Origin: Chitinophaga silvisoli
Lineage (GTDB): Bacteria > Bacteroidota > Bacteroidia > Chitinophagales > Chitinophagaceae
Length of the DNA stretch: 64,000 nt
NCBI RefSeq assembly: GCF_003412465.1
Contig: NZ_QTJV01000006.1
Span: forward strand, 434,001 to 498,000
Reading direction: 5' to 3'
The notes under the pieces were generated by a model. It did no database searches. It was not told where the DNA came from and saw only the letters and a list, made by a program, of their open reading frames with translations. How positions within the stretch are numbered: the stretch's first letter is position 1; each line of letters starts with the position of its first letter. The position numbers and the translations under genes were made by a program. Of this stretch, positions 27,501-36,340 are shown one piece after another.

Positions 27501-29974
27501 TCAACTTTTACCGGCTGCCCCAACTTCCACTCCTGCCAACGACGGCAATTTCCAGGCAGGATTCACTCCTGATAAAAAACCGCCGGAACGGATCTGAAAA
27601 ATACCTGGGCAACGCAGGCTCCATCCGGGGTGTTGTAAAGGATCAAAACGGGGTGCCCCTGCCTGGTGTCACAATTACCTGCGGAGGTACTACTTTCGGA
27701 TGCTTTACCAATCAGTTTGGGGAGTTTACCCTGCAAGGTGTCTCCATGGGTATCATAAAGGCGATGTACATCGGGTATAAAACACTGGAGGTAGTAGTGA
27801 AGCCCAAACAGCGTTATTATGAATTGATCATGGAGGAAGATAGCAAAGCACTGAGTGAGGTGGTAGTAACAGGGTATGGCATCTCCCATGGAAGTGCAAA
27901 GAAGAAAAAGATGAAGTATGATGATGAGGAAGCATTGAGTGATAACAGGTCATACTATTCCAACTTATACGACAGCAAAAATGCCGATAAGATGGATGAA
28001 CCCAGGAGTAAGAGAGAGATTGCCAATATCGGTTTCTTCAACCCTGACAAAATCGGCACTGCGGACATCCCCATGCTGGACACTGCCCTCAGTACCGGAA
28101 TGAGCGAAGCGCCCGCTCCTTTCCAACTCCGCAGCCATTTCAACGATGCCGCTTTCTGGCAACCCAAACTGGCCACCGATGCCAGTGGCACTGCCTCCTT
28201 CAGCACCACCTTCCCCGACGACATCACCAACTGGCGTGTCTTTGCACTCGTCATGAATGATCAGCAGCAATCCGGTCAGGCAGAAAGCAGTATCCGCGCC
28301 TTTAAACCAGTCAGCGCCAATCTCGCCCTGCCTAACTTCGCTGTCGAAGGCGATAGTATACATATAATCGGCAAGGCACTAAATTATACTTCAGACTCCC
28401 TGCAGATCAGCAGGACCTTCAAAGTGAATGATAACATCCGCCTGCAGCGCAGCGGAAAGCTTGTTCATGCCCTCATTGATACACTGAACGTGGGGATCCC
28501 CGCGCGTGATAGCCTACGTTTCAACTATACCATCGATAACAGGGATGGTGAGGAAAGAAGCATCCCCGTATTCCATGCCGGCACCAGGGCAGATACCGGT
28601 TTCTTTGCATGCCTGCTCAAAGATACTACGCTGACCTTTGCACCCGGTCTCAAAGGCCCCGTTCATGTCTATGCAGAAGCCGCCATCCTGCCGGTGCTGA
28701 TGAAAGAAATGAAGTACGTGCAGCATTATAAATACCTTTGTAATGAACAGCTGGCATCCAAACTGAAAGCATACCTGCTGGAAAAAAAAGCAAAGGCCTA
28801 CCTGAATGAGAAATTTGAACACAATAAAGATATCAGGACCATCCTTAGCCGTCTGAAGAGAACACAGTACCAGGGCATGTGGGGCTGGTGGGAACATACA
28901 ACACCCAGTATCTGGATCAGCCTTCATGTAGTGGAAGCACTGCAAATGGCACAGGAAGAAGGTTATGAGACCAATATCAATACAGAGACTTTAGCGGACG
29001 ACCTGCTTTCCAGCTATCATCGTAAAGATAATATAGACAGCATCGGTTGCCTGATGATGCTGTCAAAGCTGAAAGCGAAAGTTGACTTTGCCACACTTAC
29101 ATCGGAAATCTATCCCCGGAATGGTTATGATTCCCTGCGACTGCTGCTCTTAAAACAAAGAGAGCACTTGCCTGTAAACCTGAAACCTATCCTGGCAAGA
29201 CAACAGTCAACCGTATTTGGAAATGCCTATTGGGGACAGTTTAGTTACGATCTTTTTCACAGCAGTATTTCACAGACCTTGCTGGTATATAAACTACTGC
29301 GTGCTACAGGTGGTCATGAACAAACTCTACAAAAAATCAGGGGGTATTTCCTGGAAGAAAGAAGAAACGGACAGTGGAGAAATACTTACGAGTCATCAGC
29401 AATTCTTGAAACCATCCTGCCTGATTTATTAAAGGCAGAAGCTCAGGGAAAAGCAAGCCTTCAGGTAAATGGCTATATGGTGACCCGGTTCCCCTTCGAT
29501 ACTGTAATCACTGCAGCCAGTGCTGTAACTTTTGCCAGGAAAGGGGGCATGCCACTGTACCTGACAGCTACGCAGGAATATTGGGATGCATCACCTGACG
29601 CTGTTGCAAAGACTTTTGAAGTAAGCAGTAAATTAGATCAGCCTGTACTGGAGACAGGGAAGAAGGTGGGTTTAACGGTGAATGTCTATGCAAAGGGAGA
29701 TGCAGATTATGTGATGATTGAGATTCCTATCCCGGCGGGTTGTTCTTATGCGGGTAAGCCACAACCATGGTATAATAGTGAAGTGCACAGGGAATATGGA
29801 AAAGAAATGGTGAGCATCTTCTGTAGTACTTTATACAGAGGGATGCATACATTTACGATTGAGTTAATGCCCCGGTATTCGGGTAAATATATCTTAAATC
29901 CGGCTAAGGCGACCATGCAGTATTTCCCCTTATTTATGGGGCGTACGGGTTTGAAAAAAGTGATCATACAATAG
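24530..29974 (+). CDS. Giant alpha-2-macroglobulin-like protein with SusC-type linker domain and CNEQ thioester motif
   Basis: 1814 residues. The TTG at 24530 is taken as start because it is followed at once by the signal peptide MKQLFILILLLGGTQVLA; the next ATG is 58 codons on and would lose it. An MG2-type domain begins near 190 (YLSFNKPKYKPNDTVKL). Several beta domains follow. A CarboxypepD_reg-like domain lies near 1030-1105 (GSIRGVVKDQNGVPLPGVTI), followed by SEVVVTGYGI, the phrase that normally joins this domain to the plug of SusC proteins. The A2M core starts near 1200 (FPDDITNWRVFALVMND). Cys1404 and Gln1407 in CNEQ fit the CxEQ thioester, and the helical thioester domain runs to about 1640. 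Bacterial A2M proteins are thought to trap attacking proteases. The usual Gly before the Cys is Leu here, so thioester formation needs testing. Confidence 0.82.
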   Translation: MKQLFILILLLGGTQVLAQKGLSTSPKQAPFTYVYRIPDQALLDVYKSKKHKQLPGDFMTRPVDSFRTADKDKHPLPPGNFLLVTANHQVLERQVKVVHNIFINVLNNNEDLLLTLHTLDGKQVSEAEVHLGKKTIPYDKNLHAYYLRKYHGKGGLVQVKYQEVMNFFRVNPYAKDYSYRTRSYDNTFQETGYLSFNKPKYKPNDTVKLKSFIVDKKGVPVNEDLALRLYTYDGSTDTILAVLHPYRPGGFEYQFPMKDSMKLDMRYNVSLEPADKPAKNRKKFIYNNFYFEEYELQKIRLSASVNKTSTQRNEPVLLTINATDENGLPLLDARAKIIITPNSTPDRYNTSHVFLADTMYNKTMPIETLGPTIVQLPDSIFPSARFSYTITCQLLNSENETTTYTFIHEYTDDVKKLDIEEKEDSLYMNMLTAGKPVPDTATLYLYDGNNNLISSSHLQLPATISLAPHVVSYEISSDTMHEKRMVNDTHILPCESRRTSDSIYFNVDNPRHTPFWYTIYENKKIVERGYTQSLNWQKAASPKLDYYLQLHYIRGNQVLTDTYNEKYQEKKLHVAIKAPATIAPGQESQIEIAVSDQQGKPVRNADVTAYSYTGKFQNSSVAVPYLGRDRPDLSFKNQYTQKEVDNYHHNMYLNFGYWESRMRLDTILWYQFTHPAPVFRYDENAVDAETQLAPFVFVNGFLRNPGAIYIDRMPVYYSDASQQKIYSFRTNPGTYTIQIRTNDMLITIDSFIVHMGVKNFVSIDPLSQAKHVTVEKMSDKYSAAEARVLNHYFINISHNYGDRFSYVRQNKNIYLLSARYGNPENIVGPLTGEPASLVVHEQFEQNFDPEEGYSFNISPGLIKQKQKLPVLAEGDYVHPGNNDDVLEDQVLTPSMLTDYTRIPSRPLLTTDRENSSYAFTGRLELELPVDTINTHFYTLLFRDDEPSFIRVIRPGVTIIKGLREGKYRLMFLYNDNRFSMQDSIYIKKDGINFYRLPQLPLLPTTAISRQDSLLIKNRRNGSEKYLGNAGSIRGVVKDQNGVPLPGVTITCGGTTFGCFTNQFGEFTLQGVSMGIIKAMYIGYKTLEVVVKPKQRYYELIMEEDSKALSEVVVTGYGISHGSAKKKKMKYDDEEALSDNRSYYSNLYDSKNADKMDEPRSKREIANIGFFNPDKIGTADIPMLDTALSTGMSEAPAPFQLRSHFNDAAFWQPKLATDASGTASFSTTFPDDITNWRVFALVMNDQQQSGQAESSIRAFKPVSANLALPNFAVEGDSIHIIGKALNYTSDSLQISRTFKVNDNIRLQRSGKLVHALIDTLNVGIPARDSLRFNYTIDNRDGEERSIPVFHAGTRADTGFFACLLKDTTLTFAPGLKGPVHVYAEAAILPVLMKEMKYVQHYKYLCNEQLASKLKAYLLEKKAKAYLNEKFEHNKDIRTILSRLKRTQYQGMWGWWEHTTPSIWISLHVVEALQMAQEEGYETNINTETLADDLLSSYHRKDNIDSIGCLMMLSKLKAKVDFATLTSEIYPRNGYDSLRLLLLKQREHLPVNLKPILARQQSTVFGNAYWGQFSYDLFHSSISQTLLVYKLLRATGGHEQTLQKIRGYFLEERRNGQWRNTYESSAILETILPDLLKAEAQGKASLQVNGYMVTRFPFDTVITAASAVTFARKGGMPLYLTATQEYWDASPDAVAKTFEVSSKLDQPVLETGKKVGLTVNVYAKGDADYVMIEIPIPAGCSYAGKPQPWYNSEVHREYGKEMVSIFCSTLYRGMHTFTIELMPRYSGKYILNPAKATMQYFPLFMGRTGLKKVIIQ

Positions 29975-29980
29975 CGGAAA

Positions 29981-30009
29981 GCCTGCGGGTTTGTAACAAA
30001 CGCGCAGGC
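29981..30009 (+). terminator. Probable terminator of the A2M-like gene
   Basis: GCCTGCGGGTTTG (29981-29993) pairs with CAAACGCGCAGGC (29997-30009) with one G-G mismatch and a 3-base loop, starting seven bases after the stop. The following sequence ATCCTTCTTTC is only moderately T-rich. Confidence 0.6.
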
Positions 30010-30065
30010 ATCCTTCTTTCACCCCCTCAGATCTTAAAAATACCCATTAGTTTACCGGTAATTAT

Positions 30066-30073
30066 TACCTTTG
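30066..30073 (+). promoter_or_regulatory. -7 promoter element TACCTTTG for the lipoprotein gene
   Basis: Exact TAnnTTTG, 23 bases before the ATG at 30097 and directly after the terminator-like hairpin of the upstream gene. Confidence 0.5.
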
Positions 30074-30096
30074 CGCCGGTCTTACAAAATATCATC

Positions 30097-30921
30097 ATGC
30101 GAAAGTATTTACCTTTTCTGCTCGCCGCTCTCGTGTGCAGCTGTGCAGAAAATGCGAAAAAGCCCTTACCTGATGCAGACAAGTCCCTTACCGCCAATGA
30201 ACAGTCTGCCAGTTCCACGTCCAGTCCTCTTCCCGACAAAATCATCTCGGAAAGGACCAATGGTGCCGTCACGCTCCTGGATACCATCGACGGTAAGCCA
30301 CTCGTCTCCCTGGATGACAACGTTCTCCTGGATGCAACCATGCCTAAAAATGGCTGGTCTGAAACCAGTATTGAAGTTGCTGTCAGCGCCGCACAGGAAA
30401 AGAGCATGATCATCAAAAAAGGTCAGCCCCTCTCCCTCGCAGGCAAAGTAATCGGTAAGGCACTGGATGACCTGCACCTGGTCACTACCGGTGAAAATAT
30501 GCATGGAGAACTGACCGGGTATTTCTTTGGGTATCTGCAGAAAAAAGATATCAAGGCAGGTTCCGTCATTGAAACCGCACTTGCTGAATACCTGCGTACA
30601 TACAGTGGCAGATTGCTGCCTGATATGCAACCTTTTATCAAGCAGTTTCAATTGGAGAATACAGGTGTAAATGCACCTTTCCTGGAATATTATAACTACG
30701 ATAATTCAGTGGATGATCCTTCTCCACTCTACAGGCTTGTATTAGTGTTTTATAAGAATACACTGATCGGCACAGTTGCGGCCAGGCCGTTTCAGCTGAA
30801 CAATACAAGATCACAGCAGCTGGAAAGAGGATTTACCGCTTACTTCTTCAATGATACTGATCAGAAAGTAATTGATGAATATGTGAAGTTGTTTAATACA
30901 TTTATTACAAGCGTGGACTAA
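30097..30921 (+). CDS. Lipoprotein of unknown function
   Basis: 274 residues; signal MRKYLPFLLAALVCSC, in which the preferred lipobox puts the lipidated Cys at 16. A Ser/Pro/Asp-rich linker to about 50 is followed by a mixed alpha/beta region (IIKKGQPLSLAGKVIGKALDDLHLVTTGE). No family is recognised. It has its own promoter element and is not clearly part of an operon with the A2M-like gene. Its last 17 bases overlap the end of the convergent histidine kinase gene. Confidence 0.7.
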   Translation: MRKYLPFLLAALVCSCAENAKKPLPDADKSLTANEQSASSTSSPLPDKIISERTNGAVTLLDTIDGKPLVSLDDNVLLDATMPKNGWSETSIEVAVSAAQEKSMIIKKGQPLSLAGKVIGKALDDLHLVTTGENMHGELTGYFFGYLQKKDIKAGSVIETALAEYLRTYSGRLLPDMQPFIKQFQLENTGVNAPFLEYYNYDNSVDDPSPLYRLVLVFYKNTLIGTVAARPFQLNNTRSQQLERGFTAYFFNDTDQKVIDEYVKLFNTFITSVD

Positions 30922-33900
30922 GCTCCCTGTCAATATACTGCTGCACCAGCCGGATCGCCTTGCTGATCTTTTCTTTGGCCTCAAGCGCCAAACCCTGTAA
31001 GGCCTCCGGCTGGGTATTTTTCAGGCCCTCTATCTGCTCCGCCAGCAACGCGATATCCATCAGGCCCACCGTCAATGCCACTCCCCGGAGCTTATGCCCC
31101 CAGCCATTGATCGTCAACACATTCTCGCCCTTTAGCACACTGTCAAAATCAGCCATCAGCTTATTAAACTCCTTCACTGTAAGCGTCAGGATCTCTTTCA
31201 TAAATGCCGGATCGTCATCTCCTAAATAGGTCCGCAAATAATTTACATCCAGCTCCTCCATCCTGCCTTCCAGCTCCTCGGGTTGCTGTGGTTTATCCAA
31301 CCGTAACCATTTATTAAACATTGCTACCATGGTATTTTCTATGAATGGTTTCGCCATAAAATCGTCCATACCCGCCTCTATACACTTCTCCCGTTCCCCC
31401 ATCACATTACCCGCCGTCAGTGCAATAATCGGCACCCTGAAACCCGGATAAATATCCCGGATCTGCCGGCTCGCTTCATAGCCATTCATCTCAGGCATCT
31501 GTATGTCCATGAGAATAATATCCGGCATCACATGACTCACAATCGCCAATGCCTCCCTGCCATTATTGGCTTCAAGAATCACAGCTGCCGGGGCAATACG
31601 ATGAATAATGGTTGTTGCCAGGAACATATTGATTGGGTTATCTTCTACCACCAGTACATTGAAACCATCTCCCCGCGAACTGCGGGCAGCATTATCTACG
31701 ACTACCGGTTTACTTTCTTCTTTCCTGAATAAACGGGACAGGGCATTATACATCTCCTGCATCTTTATGGGTTTTACAAGACGTTGTTGTACATGCAGAC
31801 GTTCGCATGCTTTGATGATCCTTTCATCGTCAGAGGAACTATGTAGTAAGATAATTTTCTGCCGGGGATCGGCATCTATATTTTTCCGGATCTTCTCAAT
31901 GGTTTCTATCCCATCCATAAAAGGCATGTGATAGTCCATGAGGATCACATCAAAATTGTTTTTCTTGGACAGGATCTCCAGCGCTTCAAATCCATTCCGT
32001 GCTTCTACAAAACTAATTCCTTTCAGGTACAGCATCTCCCGCAGGATCACCCGGTTGTTGTCATTGTCATCCACGATCAACACATGCTTGACCATGTCGA
32101 TATTTTCCCAGTGCACCCGCTCTCCGTCTTCCGTTTTCACCGTGATGTCAAAGAAGAAGCGGCTTCCCTTACCCGGCTCACTTTCCAGTTGCAGAAAACT
32201 CCCCATCAGTGCCAGCAGTTTATTGGAGATGGTCAGGCCCAAACCCGTACCACCGTATTTCTTGGTAGTGGATACATCTTCCTGCAGAAAGGCCTCGAAG
32301 ATCTTGTGCGCCTTCTCCGGACGAATACCAATACCTGTATCACGCACTTCAAACCGTAAGCGGTCTTCCTTATCCAGTTGGGTAACTTTAAGTTCCAGCT
32401 CACCGGCAGGGGTGAACTTCACGGCATTTCCCATCAGGTTCACCAGGATCTGTTTCAAACGCACCTCATCGATATAGACAAAGCGGGGCAGATTGGAAGA
32501 TACATTCAGGAGCAATTCCAGGCCCTTGTTCTGTGCCTGGTAAGAGATGATATCACTCGCCTGGCTACAGAATTCATAGAGATCCACCTTGTCAATATCC
32601 AGTTCCAGTTTGCCTGCTTCGATCTTCGAGAAGTCGAGGATATCATTGATAATGCTTAAAAGGGCATTTGCGGACTGATTTACGATCGATAAGTATTGGT
32701 TCTGGGACTCTGTAAGGTGCGTCTTCAAAACAAGGTCTGTGAAGCCAATAACACCATTTAAAGGAGTCCGGATTTCATGGCTCATGTTCGCCAGGAATTC
32801 TGACTTTGCAATATTGGCTTGTTCGGCCTGGATCTTCGCTTTTTTATATTCTTCCTGTTGCAGATAAGCGTCGGTAATATCCTGTGTGAACATCATGATC
32901 CCGCCGATCTTTCCATCGTACTGGTACCAGGGGCGTACTTCCCAGCGCAGGTATTGGTCCTGGTCCCAGCCTTCGGGCCGCCAAACATCTTTATCTGCCG
33001 TAAGCACCTCGCCTTCCTGTGCCTTTTTATGAATCTCCTTCCATTCGGCCGATACATTCGGGAACAATTCGTAATGTGAGAGGCCCAATATATTCCTGCC
33101 CTGCACCCTGAATTCTTCCAGCCAGCGGCGGCTTACCGCGATGTAGCGCATCTCCTTGTCGAACATGGCCACTGCCGCCGGCGCGTGCTCCACAAAGGTT
33201 GAAAGCCGAAGTTTCTGTGTTTTCAGTTCAATCTCCGCAATTTTCTTTTCTGTGATATCCTGTATAGTTCCAAAGAGGCGTTTACATTTCCCATTATTGT
33301 CAAACTGTGCACTGCCCCGGCTCCGGATCCAGCGCTCATTACCTTTTTCAGTGATGATTTCCAGTTCGAGATTGAAAGGATTGCCGGTAGCAATCGTAGC
33401 TGCCAGTGCCGACTGTGCGCGCTGGCGGTTTTCACCTTCTTTGTAAAAACGCATCCCATTGCTGAAACGGGCCGGTTCATCGGGAGTAACTTCAAGGATT
33501 TCGCGGGTCACGTCGGACCAGAATACTTCTCCATTGCGCATGTCAATTTCCCAGGCACCTATACGCGCCACCTTATTCGTGCGTTCCAGCATTTCAGTAG
33601 AGCGCTTCAGTTCCTGTTCCAGGCGATAGTGCACCGTGATATCGGTGGAGTTGGAGATCACGTACTGATCTACCCTTACGTTGTTGTAATGCAAAATAAT
33701 CGCCGTACCATCTTTCTTCAGCACTTTCATCAATCCATTTAGTTTGCCGGCCGTCTGAATCCGATCAAGGTAGGCCTGCACTTCTTTATGATGCTCCACC
33801 GGTGCAATGTCGAACAGACTGTAGCCTACCAGCTCATCGAGGGTATAGCCCAGGCCTGCTGCACCGGCTTCGTTGACAGAAAGGAAATATCCCTTCATGT

Positions 33901-34783
33901 CATGCGTGCACATGAGGCCCGGGGAGTTTTCGAAGAAGGTGCGAAAATTGCGTTCGCTCTCACTGAGCAGTTTTTCCTTCCTGCGTTCTTCGGTAATATC
34001 CCTGCCTATGCTGAAAATATCTTTGGTATCGGGTTCGGCAGTCGCCATCCAGGAAATGGTACGCCATTCGCCTGATTTGGTGAGAAGACGGTTCTCGAAG
34101 GCAATCATCGATTTGCCGGCGACCATATTGTTGGTTTCCACCAGTGATGCAGGCAGATCGTCAGGATGAATCATGTCCAGGATGTTCATTTGCAGCATCT
34201 CTTCATGGGTGTAGCCAAAGATATGCGTGTAGGCAGCATTCACCCTTTTGAACCGGCCCCCGGCGGTGGTAAGGCCGACAAGATTATCAGAGAGGAGGAA
34301 CAGTTTTTCCAGGTAGAGCACTTCTTCTTTCTGACGGCGGTTCTGGATGAGGGTCATGATCTCATTGGCAATGAGTTGGAGGGCATGGCGCTGGCTGTCG
34401 TGCAACTGACGGGGCTGTTCGTCCATGATGCAAAGCGCACCGATGATGAAACCTTTGGGATCGCGAATAGGGTAGCCGGAGAAGAAGCGGAAAAAGTTCC
34501 CTTCGCCGGTGTCAGGTTTTTCGACAAAGTTATTGGTACGGAGAATCTCTTCGGTGAAGGACCATTCGCGGGGGACCTCCCGGAAGTTGAGTCCGACGGC
34601 TGATTTGATCCATTGGCGGTCCTGGTCAGGGAAAGTAATGCAGGCTGCAGCAGAATTGCAGGTAAGGGCTGCTAATGTAGTGAGCCGGTCGAATTCCTCT
34701 TCCGGTGTTGAGTCGAGTATGTGATAGCCAGCCAGTGTGTTCAATCTTTCGGCTTCGTTCTGGTTAGTACTGGTTGCTTGCAT
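30905..34783 (-). CDS. Hybrid sensor histidine kinase: GAF, several PAS, HisKA, HATPase_c, two receivers, HPt
   Basis: Cytoplasmic sensor of about 1292 residues, with no membrane segments. A TTG frame extends five codons further, but the ATG at 34781-34783 is chosen. Order: GAF near 10-160; PAS blocks near 165-650 (GRDITEERRKEKLL, FGTIQDITEKKIAEIEL and FTQDITDAYLQQEEY are PAC endings); phosphoacceptor His near 669 in NMSHEIRTPLNGVIGF; N and G boxes (NAVKF, DTGIGI, GTGLGL) near 780-900; receiver Asp near 950 (ILMDYHMPFMDG) and near 1093 (ILMDIQMPEMNG); HPt His near 1230 in HKLRG. All relay residues are present, so an internal four-step phosphorelay is possible, but no DNA-binding output is encoded and the target is unknown. 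The 3' end overlaps the convergent lipoprotein gene by 17 bases. Confidence 0.9.
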   Translation of the reverse strand: MQATSTNQNEAERLNTLAGYHILDSTPEEEFDRLTTLAALTCNSAAACITFPDQDRQWIKSAVGLNFREVPREWSFTEEILRTNNFVEKPDTGEGNFFRFFSGYPIRDPKGFIIGALCIMDEQPRQLHDSQRHALQLIANEIMTLIQNRRQKEEVLYLEKLFLLSDNLVGLTTAGGRFKRVNAAYTHIFGYTHEEMLQMNILDMIHPDDLPASLVETNNMVAGKSMIAFENRLLTKSGEWRTISWMATAEPDTKDIFSIGRDITEERRKEKLLSESERNFRTFFENSPGLMCTHDMKGYFLSVNEAGAAGLGYTLDELVGYSLFDIAPVEHHKEVQAYLDRIQTAGKLNGLMKVLKKDGTAIILHYNNVRVDQYVISNSTDITVHYRLEQELKRSTEMLERTNKVARIGAWEIDMRNGEVFWSDVTREILEVTPDEPARFSNGMRFYKEGENRQRAQSALAATIATGNPFNLELEIITEKGNERWIRSRGSAQFDNNGKCKRLFGTIQDITEKKIAEIELKTQKLRLSTFVEHAPAAVAMFDKEMRYIAVSRRWLEEFRVQGRNILGLSHYELFPNVSAEWKEIHKKAQEGEVLTADKDVWRPEGWDQDQYLRWEVRPWYQYDGKIGGIMMFTQDITDAYLQQEEYKKAKIQAEQANIAKSEFLANMSHEIRTPLNGVIGFTDLVLKTHLTESQNQYLSIVNQSANALLSIINDILDFSKIEAGKLELDIDKVDLYEFCSQASDIISYQAQNKGLELLLNVSSNLPRFVYIDEVRLKQILVNLMGNAVKFTPAGELELKVTQLDKEDRLRFEVRDTGIGIRPEKAHKIFEAFLQEDVSTTKKYGGTGLGLTISNKLLALMGSFLQLESEPGKGSRFFFDITVKTEDGERVHWENIDMVKHVLIVDDNDNNRVILREMLYLKGISFVEARNGFEALEILSKKNNFDVILMDYHMPFMDGIETIEKIRKNIDADPRQKIILLHSSSDDERIIKACERLHVQQRLVKPIKMQEMYNALSRLFRKEESKPVVVDNAARSSRGDGFNVLVVEDNPINMFLATTIIHRIAPAAVILEANNGREALAIVSHVMPDIILMDIQMPEMNGYEASRQIRDIYPGFRVPIIALTAGNVMGEREKCIEAGMDDFMAKPFIENTMVAMFNKWLRLDKPQQPEELEGRMEELDVNYLRTYLGDDDPAFMKEILTLTVKEFNKLMADFDSVLKGENVLTINGWGHKLRGVALTVGLMDIALLAEQIEGLKNTQPEALQGLALEAKEKISKAIRLVQQYIDRELSPRL

Positions 34784-34860
34784 ATATTTAAGAGACAATA
34801 AGCATACGGTCTTATATTATATAACACGCAACTATTAAAACTGTTCAATATAAAAAAAAA

Positions 34861-34881
34861 GGGGCCTGCTTTAGCAGCCCC
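34861..34881 (-). terminator. Intrinsic terminator of the XrtN operon / mini sigma gene
   Basis: GGGGCCTGC (34861-34869) and GCAGCCCC (34874-34881) pair with one bulged C. On the minus strand the stem begins immediately after the TAA of the 47-codon gene and is followed by about ten T residues. Confidence 0.8.
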
Positions 34882-35025
34882 TTACCTCACCTTCCTCACC
34901 GCTCTCAGCCATAGATAAGGCTTCATGCTACTGAAATAACGCTGGTAGAGTTCCCGGAATGCATGCTCGTCAGAAGCCTGGAATAGCCGACGCAAGAGAT
35001 CATCAGTCAGCAAATGCAAATTCAT
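34882..35025 (-). CDS. 47-residue sigma-70 region-2-like mini-protein or ECF sigma remnant
   Basis: The frame from ATG 35025 to TAA 34882 encodes 47 residues: MNLHLLTDDLLRRLF at the start, then ASDEHAFRELYQRYFSSM, which resembles the first helices of region 2 in Bacteroidota ECF sigma factors (typically DLLxRIAxGDExAFRELYxRYW). Region 2.3-2.4 and region 4 are missing and nothing further downstream continues them. A strong terminator starts at the base after the stop. It is 49 bases after the xrtN stop in the same direction, so it is probably on the same transcript. It could be a decayed sigma gene or a retained small protein that competes for sigma contacts; the sequence alone cannot decide. 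Confidence 0.55.
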   Translation of the reverse strand: MNLHLLTDDLLRRLFQASDEHAFRELYQRYFSSMKPYLWLRAVRKVR

Positions 35026-35074
35026 ACGTGGAGAAAATATTTATAGTAGGGTAAGTAATTTTAAAAAACAATTA

Positions 35075-36340
35075 TTAAAAATTAAGTGTCATTATTACCT
35101 TTCTTAAACTAGCCTCGTCCTGCGCTGTTACATTGATCAATGAATATTGCTTACCACTCTTCAGCGCATCCCAGCGCCAGGCGAACTGGCTGATGTAATT
35201 ATGCCGCCCGTTTGCATACCACCAGGCTGTATATAATTTTGTCTTTCCATTTACCAGCAATGCTGTATACACAGGTAGTCCATCCCACACCTGCTCCTGC
35301 ACCTTCTCAAATGTATAACCACTCCCCTTCCAGCAAATCATAGGATGATGTTCTGAATAATAGTAGGAAGGAATATATTTAACATAGATCAATGCCTCCT
35401 CATTAGATAACTGCGTAACATGCTGCGGCAAATGCTTCACTGCAAAACCAGTCGTCTTCACCGGCAATGCATAGGCCACTACCGGCCGGGGTTTTACGTT
35501 TATATAACAGGCATAAATCATACAGACCAGTAAAATCCCGTTGCGTAATAACAAAGGACCCGTTGGTACAATCCGGTAGAGGTGCTTTTCTGCTACACGC
35601 GTTTTCCCGATCCGCTTTACTACATAATTCACCAACACAAATACAGGCAGCAATACATATACTACCAAAGACAGTATTCCCATCACATCGTGCATGGGGG
35701 TTCCCGGCATAATCTTAAACTGTACCAGGCAAACAATCCTTATTAAGTTAGCAACTACATTCAATCCAAATACTACTGCCAATAGGCCGGTAGTCATTCC
35801 CCCGGATAGATATAATCTATACTTTTTCTGCAATCCTCCTATGATAATTAACCCGCACAACATAGCAGTCACCGTCGTCTGCAAACCCATACAAGCCGGA
35901 TCTACGGAAAAGTCCAGTCCATCGCAGCTGATAATATTTCCTTCCACATGTGCCCCCATCACCATATTTCCCGCTATCGATGTGAGCTGCAGGCGAATAG
36001 GAAATGTAAACAGGTTGGCCCAAAACTCAAAAATCGGTGACATACAGACCAGGACCAGCATCGGCAACAGGTTCAACCTGCCCACATACATCTCCAGGCA
36101 AAATGCTACTGCTGTAATCAGGGTGAGGTAATAAAAGGTATGCACCGGTACCAGCAGGAACAATACAAACAGTGCCAGCGAAATGTAGAAATAACGAAGC
36201 CCACCTTTCCTGGTTGCATCAAATCCGGTTGTGAAAGGCAGCGCTGCCAGTCCCAAAAGGAAACCGGCAGACTGCCATTCAAAGAAATGCTGCAGCCCTA
36301 CAAAGAACAGGACAAGGTAAATAGGTATAAGGATCCTCAT
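35075..36340 (-). CDS. xrtN: Exosortase XrtN
   Basis: Integral membrane cysteine protease/transpeptidase of the exosortase family, 421 residues and about eight helices. The catalytic residues of exosortases are all visible: Cys150 in DPACMGLQ, Arg201 in ANLIRIVC and His217 in MHDVMGILS. The C-terminal 120 residues form a periplasmic EpsI-like domain (EHHPMICWKGSGYTF). Exosortases cut C-terminal PEP-CTERM-type signals and attach proteins to the cell surface or process them. The start codon overlaps the stop of the upstream VIT gene (ATGA at 36340-36337), a sign of translational coupling. Calling it the N type rests on the VIT partner and the host group. Confidence 0.82.
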   Translation of the reverse strand: MRILIPIYLVLFFVGLQHFFEWQSAGFLLGLAALPFTTGFDATRKGGLRYFYISLALFVLFLLVPVHTFYYLTLITAVAFCLEMYVGRLNLLPMLVLVCMSPIFEFWANLFTFPIRLQLTSIAGNMVMGAHVEGNIISCDGLDFSVDPACMGLQTTVTAMLCGLIIIGGLQKKYRLYLSGGMTTGLLAVVFGLNVVANLIRIVCLVQFKIMPGTPMHDVMGILSLVVYVLLPVFVLVNYVVKRIGKTRVAEKHLYRIVPTGPLLLRNGILLVCMIYACYINVKPRPVVAYALPVKTTGFAVKHLPQHVTQLSNEEALIYVKYIPSYYYSEHHPMICWKGSGYTFEKVQEQVWDGLPVYTALLVNGKTKLYTAWWYANGRHNYISQFAWRWDALKSGKQYSLINVTAQDEASLRKVIMTLNF

